Below are positions 1 to 6,629 of a stretch of DNA of 13,112 nucleotides, piece after piece. Location: positions 1-13,112 of the forward strand of contig CAJXJG010000031.1 in assembly GCA_913054425.1 (NCBI GenBank), given 5' to 3'. The notes beneath the pieces were generated by a model. That model did not search any database, was not told the DNA's origin, and saw only the letters and a list, made by a program, of their open reading frames with translations. The position numbers and the translations under genes were made by a program. The stretch comes from an uncultured Fidelibacterota bacterium (lineage in GTDB: Bacteria; Fidelibacterota; Marinisomatia; Marinisomatales; UBA8229). How positions within the stretch are numbered: the first letter of the stretch is position 1; every line of letters begins with the position of its first letter.

Positions 1-393
1 TCAATTAATGACTACTACAGCCATGGATATCCCCTTGGATTTTGGGCGGGGCCTCATGCGCAGGAATTATTTGTCCAGTATGAGAAATCGATCCGCAATT
101 ACGGGTTGGTATTTACTTATTCTGATGTCACACGGGGTGAGCTAACCGAAGAAATGCTTGAGAACCAATATGAGGATATTCTATATAAAAGGTTTTCCGG
201 TAAAACTGAAAACAGGACGGTACTGGGATTGGTTATCAGCCGTCCTGTGTTGAAAAATCAAATTAAATTAGAAACAGGTATAGAATATATTCGCTGGAGA
301 AACCCCGGTTTTGATCCTTTTGAACCAGATCAACCGACCTTGGAAAATATTGAGAAGTGGTCAATGTCTATAGGTATTTATTATAATTTTTAA
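1..393 (+). CDS. C-terminal part of an outer-membrane beta-barrel protein (possibly Wzi-like), 5' truncated
   Basis: The frame is open from base 1 to a TAA at 391-393, so this is the last 130 residues of a protein that begins outside the window. It reads as alternating polar and hydrophobic residues typical of transmembrane beta-strands, and the last strand ends IGIYYNF, with the terminal Phe that the BAM machinery recognises in outer-membrane proteins. Near the visible start is GYPLGFWAGPHAQELFV, which resembles the 'G-x-W-x-G-P-x-A' stretch in C-terminal parts of Wzi-like capsule-assembly barrels of the FCB group. That family assignment comes from memory and is tentative; the outer-membrane barrel call is firmer. 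No signal peptide can be judged because the start is missing. It lies 132 bases upstream of the cupredoxin gene and is probably a separate transcription unit. Confidence 0.65.
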   Translation, partial: SINDYYSHGYPLGFWAGPHAQELFVQYEKSIRNYGLVFTYSDVTRGELTEEMLENQYEDILYKRFSGKTENRTVLGLVISRPVLKNQIKLETGIEYIRWRNPGFDPFEPDQPTLENIEKWSMSIGIYYNF

Positions 394-401
394 CTATGAG
401 T

Positions 402-436
402 GGAATTACAATTATGGTAATTGTGAACAAAATTCC
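402..436 (+). other. Imperfect stem-loop after the barrel gene
   Basis: Nine bases after the stop there are nested inverted arms: GGAATT (402-407) with AATTCC (431-436), and ACAATTA (408-414) with TAATTGT (418-424) around a TGG loop, leaving a six-base bulge at 425-430. No T-run follows, so it is not a standard intrinsic terminator. It could be a 3'-end stabilising hairpin or an operator-like dyad. Confidence 0.35.
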
Positions 437-466
437 TTGGGTTTGAGATATAAAAAACAGTATAAT
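437..466 (+). promoter_or_regulatory. Possible sigma70-type promoter for the cupredoxin gene
   Basis: A perfect TATAAT at 461-466 has a weak -35-like TTGGGT at 437-442, with an 18-base spacer. The region is very AT-rich, so chance matches are likely. Transcription would begin about 55 bases before the cupredoxin start. Confidence 0.3.
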
Positions 467-525
467 TTATGATAATATATTAAACTAAAACTTAGAATAA
501 GATTTTATAATAGGAGATCAGGTAA

Positions 526-1245
526 ATGATAAGTAGAAAATTGCAGGTACAAATGATATTTCTTTCAGCCGTTGGAATTATATCTGCCGGAGGGTCAATA
601 ACTGGAACCGTTAAATACGACGGGAAAATTCCTCGAATGAAGAAGCTGAAAATGGACGCGGAACCCATCTGCTCCGCTAAACACTTAACTCCGGTAACTG
701 CCGAGTGGCTTTTGGCAGGTGAGAATGGAGAGTTAAAAAACGCATTTGTTTATATCAAGGAGGGATTGGGGAATCGGGAGTATCCTGTTCCAGAAGAACC
801 GGTAGTACTCGATCAAAATGGCTGTATCTATAGTCCCCATGTTCTTGGACTTCAAGTAGGGCAGAATCTTGAAATACGCAACAGTGATGGAATTCTGCAT
901 AATATTCATGCCAAACCTGCAGTGAATAAGGAATTCAACCGGGCCCAGCCCAAATTTAAAAAGAAGATGATAGTTACCTTTGATAAACCTGAGATTATGC
1001 TGCCTGTAACCTGTGATGTCCACCCCTGGATGAGGGGATGGATCGGTGTCTTGAATCATCCTTGTTTTGCAGTAACAGATGAAAGCGGTACATTTTCCAT
1101 TGATAGCCTTGATGCTGGTAGCTATATTATTGAAGTATGGCATGAAAAACTTGGGACAAAAACGGCTGAAGTGACGATTACCGATGATAAAGGAGCGATC
1201 GTTGATTTTGTTCTTAAAAGGCCCCCCAAAAAACCGAAGAATTAG
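526..1245 (+). CDS. Periplasmic amicyanin/plastocyanin-like cupredoxin with a carboxypeptidase-regulatory-like domain
   Basis: This is a 239-residue exported protein with a hydrophobic signal segment at about residues 7-23. A type-1 copper site is visible: His125 in the NSDGILHNIH strand, then Cys163, His166 and Met169 in CDVHPWMRG. The C-x2-H-x2-M spacing matches the ligand loop of amicyanin. Residues about 95-130 (DQNGC-x-Y-x-PHV, then VGQ and the His strand) fit the exported plastocyanin-like proteins often named 'methylamine utilisation protein' in annotations. Residues about 178-230 (DESGTFSIDSLDAGSY and after) resemble a small carboxypeptidase-regulatory-like beta-sandwich. AGGAG at 512-516 supports the ATG. 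It lies 145 bases before ctaA on the same strand, so a periplasmic electron-carrier or copper role for the oxidase is possible but inferred. Cys49 and Cys100 might form a disulfide. Confidence 0.8.
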   Translation: MISRKLQVQMIFLSAVGIISAGGSITGTVKYDGKIPRMKKLKMDAEPICSAKHLTPVTAEWLLAGENGELKNAFVYIKEGLGNREYPVPEEPVVLDQNGCIYSPHVLGLQVGQNLEIRNSDGILHNIHAKPAVNKEFNRAQPKFKKKMIVTFDKPEIMLPVTCDVHPWMRGWIGVLNHPCFAVTDESGTFSIDSLDAGSYIIEVWHEKLGTKTAEVTITDDKGAIVDFVLKRPPKKPKN

Positions 1246-1282
1246 GTTTATTTTATATTCATAATCTCTGAAAAAAATTCTC

Positions 1283-1331
1283 AATAACTTATTTGAAGAA
1301 TATGCAAAATATACTTTTTGAATAAGTTATT
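1283..1331 (+). repeat. 11-bp perfect inverted repeat upstream of ctaA
   Basis: AATAACTTATT (1283-1293) is the exact reverse complement of AATAAGTTATT (1321-1331), with a 27-base spacer. It lies about 60 bases before the oxidase genes begin. It could be a paired operator or an RNA stem; there is no T-run to make it a terminator. A weak promoter candidate follows (TTGAAA 1354-1359, TATAGT 1375-1380, spacer only 15). Confidence 0.45.
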
Positions 1332-1390
1332 CCAGTGGATATTCAGAAAATTTTTGAAAAGGAATTTATAGATTATAGTCTGGTTTTACC

Positions 1391-2386
1391 CTGAAGACTT
1401 TTTCAAAAATATTGGTACTGGTAACATTATTTCTGATTTTTGCCGGTGGTATGGTCACCAGCACAGGCTCAGGCCTTGCAGTTCCGGACTGGCCTACAAC
1501 CTACGGTTACCAGATGTTTTCTTTCCCAATTTCGGAAATGGTAGGGGGAATATTCTATGAGCACGGACACAGGTTAATTGCCGCCATAGTGGGGTGTTTA
1601 ACCGTTGTGTTTGTTGTTTGGGTTTGGTTCAAAGAAAATCGGCTTTGGATTCGACGATTGGCATGTTTAACTTTATTGACGGTGGTTTTACAGGGTTTAT
1701 TAGGGGGTATAACCGTCTTATTTTTTTTACCAACCGGGATTTCTGTATTTCATGCTGTTCTCGCTCAAACTTTTTTCTGCTTTACAATTATCCTGGCATA
1801 TGCTTTTAGCGATGATGGAAGAGCACAGAAACAAAATACAGAAAAATATAAACGGATATTTACCTATACAATTATCTTAACCATTTTGGTATATTTCCAG
1901 TTAGTTATTGGTGCAATTATGAGACACACTCATTCTGGACTTGCTCTACTTGATTTCCCGTTTTTTGAAGGTGTAATTCTGTCTGGTTTCAGCGGGGATG
2001 CAATTGTAGAAATAAATTCTTCCCGAATGGAAAACTGGCTTGACCCGGTTTCACTTGGACAAATTCTCATTCACTCAATTCACAGAATTATTGGTTTTGC
2101 CATTGGAATTTTTGGGATAGCAATTATGTGGAAATTTAAAGGCATCCATAAAAAGACCCTGCGTTTATTGTGGGTGTTGGTATCCCTGATTGGGATTCAG
2201 ATTGTCCTGGGAGGAATTTCTGTACTTACACTGAAAGCCCCAATCATTACATCTATTCATGTTTTGACAGGAGCGGGGATCCTGGGTTTGTGTGTATTTA
2301 TTTCATTACGTACTTTACCCGTCAGAGACTGGTTATTTATGACAAAGAAATCTTCTTTAGAAAAGGCAGGATTAGAGAAAGCATGA
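1391..2386 (+). CDS. ctaA: Haem A synthase (CtaA/COX15 family)
   Basis: The inner-membrane enzyme oxidises haem O to haem A, the cofactor of aa3-type oxidases. About eight hydrophobic helices are visible, and the family's TSTGSGLAVPDWPTTYG follows the first. Histidines stand at the usual four places: EHGHR (residues 58 and 60), FHAVLAQ (121), HSIHR (231) and IHVLTGA (290). There is no cysteine pair in the first loop, unlike Bacillus CtaA, so it resembles the cysteine-free class. No ATG or GTG lies between the in-frame TAG at 1376-1378 and the first helix. The candidates are CTG at 1391 (MKTFSKILVLV, giving 331 residues, chosen because it leaves a short basic head before helix 1) or TTG at 1412. 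Neither has a good Shine-Dalgarno. Its TGA overlaps the ctaB ATG in an ATGA, so the two are probably translationally coupled. Confidence 0.93.
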   Translation: MKTFSKILVLVTLFLIFAGGMVTSTGSGLAVPDWPTTYGYQMFSFPISEMVGGIFYEHGHRLIAAIVGCLTVVFVVWVWFKENRLWIRRLACLTLLTVVLQGLLGGITVLFFLPTGISVFHAVLAQTFFCFTIILAYAFSDDGRAQKQNTEKYKRIFTYTIILTILVYFQLVIGAIMRHTHSGLALLDFPFFEGVILSGFSGDAIVEINSSRMENWLDPVSLGQILIHSIHRIIGFAIGIFGIAIMWKFKGIHKKTLRLLWVLVSLIGIQIVLGGISVLTLKAPIITSIHVLTGAGILGLCVFISLRTLPVRDWLFMTKKSSLEKAGLEKA

Positions 2387-3270
2387 AAAAGATTTTTCAG
2401 AAAATGTGTATTTATTGGGAACTTACCAAACCAAACATTTCCTTATTAGTATTAGTAGTTGCAACTTGGGGGTTTTACCTGGGTCTAATTCAGGCCGGAA
2501 CAGGACTTAAGGATGCTTCACATTGGTGGGTGCTTTGGTTCCATCTAATGGCAGGGTCTTTCTTTTCCTCCGGCGGTGTTTCTGCTTTGAATCAATATTT
2601 GGAGCATGCCTCAGACGCAAAGATGAAACGCACCAGGAACCGCCCGATTCCCTCAGGAAGATTACGCGCGAAACAAGTAAGGAATTTTGGTATATCAATT
2701 ACTTCCGCAGGCGTTTTATATCTATACTATTTTGTGAATCCTGTTGCCGGTGTTTTAGCTTTTATAACTATCGCGCTTTACCTGTTTGTTTATACTCCCA
2801 TGAAACGAAAGAGCCCCTGGAGTTTAATAATCGGAGCAGTTCCGGGAGCCCTGCCTCCTGTTGGGGGATGGGTTGCTGCTACAGGAGAGATAGGAGTAGG
2901 AGCTCTGATTTTATTTGGTATTTTATTTTGCTGGCAGATACCCCATTTTCTTGCCATAGCAATTCTATATCGTGAAGATTATATTAGCGGTGGATTTACT
3001 GTTTTCCCGCAGTCAGGGATAATTACGTTCAATATCCTGTCATTTTCCTTTGCACTTATTTGGATCAGCCTTTCTCTCTTTTTTGTAAATTTAGCAGGTC
3101 TTCTTTATGGAGTATTGGTAACGGTTATTGGTGTTATTTTCTTTTTCATTGCCTTGGCTACAACCCAAAAACAAACACCCAAGTTTACCCGACGGTTGCT
3201 TATTGCATCTATTGTTTATTTACCTGTTTTATTAGCTGTCTCTATTATTGATCAGATAATAGCAGTTTAA
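2383..3270 (+). CDS. ctaB: Protohaem IX farnesyltransferase (haem O synthase, CtaB/CyoE, UbiA superfamily)
   Basis: It transfers a farnesyl group from farnesyl diphosphate to haem B, giving haem O for CtaA. The protein is 295 residues, normal for the family. The first prenyl-diphosphate/metal motif is at residues 70-89 (NQYLE, DAKMKRTRNRP), with Glu74 at a place often occupied by Asp. YTPMKRKSPW (138-146) and the GAVPGALPPVGGW loop (151-163) follow, then CWQIPHFLAIAILYREDY (183-200). The start is the ATG inside the ATGA overlap with ctaA. The same frame stays open far upstream, but that part only shadows ctaA. It is followed by a hairpin region and then ctaD. Confidence 0.95.
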   Translation: MKKIFQKMCIYWELTKPNISLLVLVVATWGFYLGLIQAGTGLKDASHWWVLWFHLMAGSFFSSGGVSALNQYLEHASDAKMKRTRNRPIPSGRLRAKQVRNFGISITSAGVLYLYYFVNPVAGVLAFITIALYLFVYTPMKRKSPWSLIIGAVPGALPPVGGWVAATGEIGVGALILFGILFCWQIPHFLAIAILYREDYISGGFTVFPQSGIITFNILSFSFALIWISLSLFFVNLAGLLYGVLVTVIGVIFFFIALATTQKQTPKFTRRLLIASIVYLPVLLAVSIIDQIIAV

Positions 3271-3284
3271 TTAAATGGATACGT

Positions 3285-3330
3285 GAATGAAAAACAATAT
3301 GGATATCAATAGTTTTTCATTCTAATTTTT
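3285..3330 (+). terminator. Hairpin with a T-rich tail between ctaB and ctaD
   Basis: GAATGAAAAAC (3285-3295) and GTTTTTCATTC (3312-3322) are perfect 11-bp complementary arms around a 16-base loop, followed by TAATTTTT (3323-3330). The position 15 bases after the ctaB stop suggests a weak or partial intrinsic terminator, or an attenuator, separating haem A synthesis from the oxidase subunits. The stem is AT-rich, so its strength is doubtful. Confidence 0.45.
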
Positions 3331-3393
3331 ATGGCTGATTTTTATCATCACTCAGTGTTAACCTAGGATTTATTTTAATTAATTCCATTCAAT

Positions 3394-3408
3394 AAGGAGG
3401 ATTCTATT
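3394..3408 (+). promoter_or_regulatory. Strong Shine-Dalgarno and AUU start of ctaD
   Basis: AAGGAGG (3394-3400) is followed five bases later by ATT at 3406-3408. The frame then gives STDHHNESFWRKY and the conserved STDHKIIG head of subunit I. Between the in-frame TAA at 3376-3378 and TTG at 3499 there is no ATG, GTG, TTG or CTG. The ribosome site therefore points to AUU as initiator, unless the read has an ATG-to-ATT error. Confidence 0.65.
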
Positions 3409-5256
3409 TCTACGGATCATCATAACGAAAGTTTTTGGCGAAAATACATATTCTCAACTGATCATAAAATAATCGGGATCCAATATGGTATTACCGCCTT
3501 GTCATTTCTTTTAGTTGGTTTCACTTTTATGGCGTTGATGCGTTGGCAGCTTGCTTATCCTGAGCAGCCGATCCCGTGGAAAGTGTTCGCACTGGTTCCG
3601 ATGCTGGTGGGAGTGGTGGTATTTTTTATCGGGAGGCGCAAAGGGCCGTATCTTTCTATGGCCGGTTTTATCTTTATTGGCATAGGATTATTAATCTGGT
3701 ATTTTGTATTGGGAGAGACACGAATGCCGGAGGGTGTTATGCTTCCTGAATTCTACAATTCGTTAGGAGCAATGCACGGAACGATTATGGTATTTCTTGG
3801 AATTGTTCCTTTATCCGTAGGGGCGTTTGGGAATTATGTTCTTCCTTTACAAATCGGCGCTCCGGATATGGCTTTTCCAAAACTCAATATGGCAAGTTAC
3901 TGGGTCTTTCTCCTGGGAGGAATCATGATGCTCTCCAGCTTTTTCCTTCCGGGCGGCGCCGCGCAATCTGGATGGACATCCTATGCACCTTTAGCGGTTA
4001 TCAGCCCCGGCCAGACTGTGTGGTTGATTTCAATGATTTGTATTATTACTTCATCGCTTTTAGGCGCTGTTAATTTCATCACGACAATAATCCAATTGAG
4101 AACCAAGGGTATGACCTGGATGCGCCTTCCATTTTTTGTTTGGGCGCAGTTGGTAACCTCGTTCCTGCTTTTACTCGCTTTTCCACCTCTTGAGGCAGCC
4201 GCAGTATTACAATTGATGGACAGGCTGGCAAGTACCAGTTTTTTTATGCCTTCCGGCCTGGTGGTGAGCGGACAGGTTTTAACGGAGTATACTGGCGGAG
4301 GGAGTCCGCTATTATGGCAGCATCTTTTCTGGTTTCTTGCTCATCCGGAAGTGTACGTTTTGATCCTCCCTGCAATGGGCATTGTGGCTGAAGTGATTGC
4401 CAATAACAGCCGGAAACCGCTTTGGGGATATAATTCATTAGTTTATGCAACAGTTTTTCTTGGATTCATGTCTTTTATTGTATGGGCGCATCATATGTTT
4501 TTAACGGGAATGGGTGCTACAATGGCAACCTTTTTTCAGACAACTACCATGATCATTTCCATTCCGTCCATCATAATTTTGACCGCTTTATTTATTTCGT
4601 TGTGGGGTGGATCTATCCGGTTTAATACTCCCATGCTTTTTGCGTTAGCGTTTCTACCAATGTTCGGTATTGGCGGACTCACAGGGTTACCACTTGGACT
4701 GGCTCCATCTGACATCCATCTTCATGATACGTACTATGTTATCGGTCATTTTCACTATGTAGTGGCGCCGGGAACAATCTTTGCCTTGCTGGCTGGAATT
4801 TATTACTGGTTTCCAAAAATGACCGGGAAACTATTGAATGAAAAGTTGGGAAAAGTCCACTTTTGGGGTTCGTTTGTTTTTATGAATGGCGTTTTTTCAC
4901 CCATGTTTATTCAAGGATTTGCCGGTATATCCCGCAGGCTGTGGGATGGCGGCACAACGTATCTTCATGCCCAGCCATATCTTTATCTAAACGAAATGAT
5001 TTCTGTATCAGCATGGCTCCTGGGAATTTTCCAGATTCCTTTTGTGATTAATTTAGTATGGACTCTTGCAAAAGGGAAAAAAGTTGGGGATAATGTATGG
5101 GAGGCAACAACATTGGAATGGTCAGCAGCTCCATCTCCTCCGGTACCGCATGGTAACTTTAAATCAGAACCTGAGGTTTATCATCCGGCTTATGAGTATT
5201 CTCTCAAGAGCAACGGGCGTGACTATACCCCGCAAAATGAACCGTTGAAAGGATAA
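3406..5256 (+). CDS. ctaD: Cytochrome c oxidase subunit I (A-family haem-copper oxidase)
   Basis: This is the catalytic subunit that reduces O2 and pumps protons in the inner membrane. Read from the ATT at 3406 it has 616 residues. Visible ligands are His124 (low-spin haem, AMHGTIM), His313 with Glu315 and Tyr317 (AHPEVY: CuB ligand, D-channel acid and cross-linked Tyr), His362/363 (WAHHMF, CuB), His440/Asp441 (LHD, Mg site), His448 (haem a3) and His450 (haem a) in GHFHY. Asp154 and Asn161 (APDMAFPKLN) mark the D-channel entrance. Two oddities stand out. Residues about 58-101 hold two additional predicted helices between the normal helices 1 and 2. The K-channel lysine position is Ile391 (IPSIIILT). 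The tail has the usual TTLEWSAAPSPPVPHGNF. The first conventional start, TTG 3499, would delete the conserved DHKIIG head, so it was not chosen. ctaE follows after five bases. Confidence 0.95.
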   Translation: MSTDHHNESFWRKYIFSTDHKIIGIQYGITALSFLLVGFTFMALMRWQLAYPEQPIPWKVFALVPMLVGVVVFFIGRRKGPYLSMAGFIFIGIGLLIWYFVLGETRMPEGVMLPEFYNSLGAMHGTIMVFLGIVPLSVGAFGNYVLPLQIGAPDMAFPKLNMASYWVFLLGGIMMLSSFFLPGGAAQSGWTSYAPLAVISPGQTVWLISMICIITSSLLGAVNFITTIIQLRTKGMTWMRLPFFVWAQLVTSFLLLLAFPPLEAAAVLQLMDRLASTSFFMPSGLVVSGQVLTEYTGGGSPLLWQHLFWFLAHPEVYVLILPAMGIVAEVIANNSRKPLWGYNSLVYATVFLGFMSFIVWAHHMFLTGMGATMATFFQTTTMIISIPSIIILTALFISLWGGSIRFNTPMLFALAFLPMFGIGGLTGLPLGLAPSDIHLHDTYYVIGHFHYVVAPGTIFALLAGIYYWFPKMTGKLLNEKLGKVHFWGSFVFMNGVFSPMFIQGFAGISRRLWDGGTTYLHAQPYLYLNEMISVSAWLLGIFQIPFVINLVWTLAKGKKVGDNVWEATTLEWSAAPSPPVPHGNFKSEPEVYHPAYEYSLKSNGRDYTPQNEPLKG

Positions 5257-5261
5257 GAAGA

Positions 5262-5855
5262 ATGGAAATTCCCTATACAGTATCCCCGCGCCCGGACACA
5301 GGAATTCATAATGGGAAACTTGGAATTTGGCTGTTTCTGGCATCGGAAGTCATGCTCTTTGGCGCCCTGTTCTCCACATACATTCTACTTAGAACCAGCG
5401 CTATTGACTGGCCTCTTGGTTCGGACAATCTCAATGTTCCTCTGGGAACATTTAATACTCTAATCCTCATCATTTCCAGTGTGACCATGGTAATGGCCTG
5501 GGCATCATTAATGATGAAGGATTTTAAAAAGTATAAACTTTATATGGGATTAACAATCTTTCTGGGAATACTCTTCCTTGTTGTCAAGATTGCATTCGAG
5601 TATGCGCCAAAATTTGCCCATCATCATTATCCCTCGACCAATACATTCTTTGGGATCTATTTTGTGCTCACAGGATTGCACGCTCTCCACGTATTAGGAG
5701 GTATACTTGTGAATGGTTATTTTTGGGGTCCCGGGAGTAAAATGTGGAAGAAAGCGCCTCAGCAGTTTATAAACCGGATCGAAATTGCAGGACTTTACTG
5801 GCACTTTGTTGACCTGGTCTGGATTTTTCTTTTCCCAACTCTTTATTTACTTTAG
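5262..5855 (+). CDS. ctaE: Cytochrome c oxidase subunit III
   Basis: A 197-residue inner-membrane subunit with about five helices, the short bacterial form. GKLGIWLFLASEVMLFGALF is the typical first helix, with the Glu seen across the family. LTGLHALHVLGGILV and GLYWHFVDLVWIFLFP are the diagnostic later motifs. Subunit III stabilises proton uptake through the D-channel of subunit I. AAGGATAAGAAG just before the ATG provides the ribosome site. It starts five bases after ctaD, and its TAG lies inside the Shine-Dalgarno of ctaF, so translation of the run is probably coupled. Confidence 0.95.
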   Translation: MEIPYTVSPRPDTGIHNGKLGIWLFLASEVMLFGALFSTYILLRTSAIDWPLGSDNLNVPLGTFNTLILIISSVTMVMAWASLMMKDFKKYKLYMGLTIFLGILFLVVKIAFEYAPKFAHHHYPSTNTFFGIYFVLTGLHALHVLGGILVNGYFWGPGSKMWKKAPQQFINRIEIAGLYWHFVDLVWIFLFPTLYLL

Positions 5856-5867
5856 GAGGTTATTTTG
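5854..5867 (+). promoter_or_regulatory. Shine-Dalgarno overlapping the ctaE stop, deciding a TTG start for ctaF
   Basis: AGGAGGT (5854-5860) shares its first two bases with the ctaE TAG and sits four bases before TTG at 5865-5867. No in-frame ATG lies close by, so TTG is the likely initiator. Confidence 0.6.
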
Positions 5868-6173
5868 GAGAATACTGATGTACAGGAAGTGAAACGGCAT
5901 ATCCGGGTTTATCTTTATACCTTTAGTGCCCTGGCTGTTCTTACGGTGGTTACTGTGGCCGCAGCCTCCTTGAATGTAGCTGTAGGAACCGGTATCTTTA
6001 TCGCTATGGTTATCGCAACTGTGAAGGGAACTTTGGTAGCGGGGAACTTTATGCATCTTTTTTCTGAAAAAAAGCTGGTTTATTTGGTGCTGATTATTAC
6101 AGTCTTCCTCTTCTTTGTAATGTTGTGCATTATTCTTTCCACTATTAATGATCAGGTCCTCAGTGTCTCTTAA
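5865..6173 (+). CDS. ctaF: Cytochrome c oxidase subunit IV (caa3-type small subunit)
   Basis: A 102-residue protein with three predicted helices (about residues 17-37, 41-62 and 69-93). It carries the family's HIRVYLYTFSALAVLTVVTV opening and the ATVKGTLVAGNFMHL segment, in which the Lys and the FMHL tetrad are characteristic of prokaryotic subunit IV. Its role is accessory to oxidase assembly or stability. The start is TTG behind a strong Shine-Dalgarno. Its 3' end overlaps the next small gene by 26 bases in another frame. Confidence 0.88.
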   Translation: MENTDVQEVKRHIRVYLYTFSALAVLTVVTVAAASLNVAVGTGIFIAMVIATVKGTLVAGNFMHLFSEKKLVYLVLIITVFLFFVMLCIILSTINDQVLSVS

Positions 6174-6354
6174 AGCATTTCACATCTTTTTTATAATAAT
6201 TTCAACAACAGTAGCCTTTGGATTTGGGGTATGGGTTTTTATGCAGGAGAATGGATATCATTTTGGGTTTGGTATTTTATCTCTTCTGGCGGGAGTTTCG
6301 TTGATTATTTATGGCATAAAAGTTTTCAAGAAATTTAAGGAACTTCCTTCATAG
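6148..6354 (+). CDS. Small two-helix membrane protein in the oxidase cluster, unknown function
   Basis: A 68-residue protein with two predicted membrane segments (about residues 10-31 and 40-58) and a basic tail (KVFKKFKELPS). SLKAFHIFFIIISTTVAFGFGVW resembles a small uncharacterised protein that I recall beside oxidase genes in Acidobacteria and Planctomycetes; this could not be checked. The ATG at 6148 overlaps the end of ctaF by 26 bases. GTG at 6163, preceded by AGG, is an alternative start that removes five residues. It probably acts in oxidase assembly or is a minor subunit, inferred only from its position between subunits IV and II. Confidence 0.72.
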   Translation: MIRSSVSLKAFHIFFIIISTTVAFGFGVWVFMQENGYHFGFGILSLLAGVSLIIYGIKVFKKFKELPS

Positions 6355-6366
6355 GATTTAGCGGTG

Positions 6367-6594
6367 ATGAAACAATTATTTTATAGTTTTTTGGGATTGA
6401 TACTTTTCGTTTTTCCCCGAATCAGTTTGGCATGTTCGACGTGTTTTGGTGCTCCGGATTCACCACAGGCGCAGGGAGTCAGGTTTGCGATGATCAGCCT
6501 ATTGGGGGTTACCGGATTGGTACTTGGGAGTTTTGGAGCTTTCTTTATTTTTTTAATCAGAAAAGGCAGAGAAATCAGGCGGAACTCTCAATAA
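6367..6594 (+). CDS. Small exported/anchored protein with a CSTCFG motif, unknown function
   Basis: About 75 residues: an N-terminal signal-like helix ending at SLACSTCFG, a short polar stretch (APDSPQAQG), then one membrane helix (about residues 40-63) and a basic tail (RKGREIRRNSQ). The Cys-x-x-Cys right after the likely signal cleavage site would lie on the periplasmic side and could bind copper or haem, or form a disulfide. I recall similar 'CPxCFG' proteins next to oxidase genes in other phyla, but could not check. AGGA at 6353-6356 serves either ATG 6367 or the adjacent GTG 6364. Its place directly before the CuA subunit gene suggests a link to CuA insertion, as an inference. Confidence 0.7.
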   Translation: MKQLFYSFLGLILFVFPRISLACSTCFGAPDSPQAQGVRFAMISLLGVTGLVLGSFGAFFIFLIRKGREIRRNSQ

Positions 6595-6629
6595 CATGAA
6601 TACTTCACCAACAATGGATAGATATAAAA

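Noticed and set aside
289..297. Possible frameshift or break in the left-edge barrel gene
   Set aside because: The frame is open without interruption from base 1 to the stop; only the window edge truncates it.
733..1284. Long open frame on the - strand opposite the cupredoxin gene
   Set aside because: The opposite strand encodes a protein with clear copper-site motifs and a Shine-Dalgarno; the antisense product has no recognisable domain.
2170..2382. Upstream extension of ctaB
   Set aside because: It lies fully within ctaA in another frame and lacks family-like sequence; the ATGA overlap at 2383 gives the normal CtaB N-terminus.
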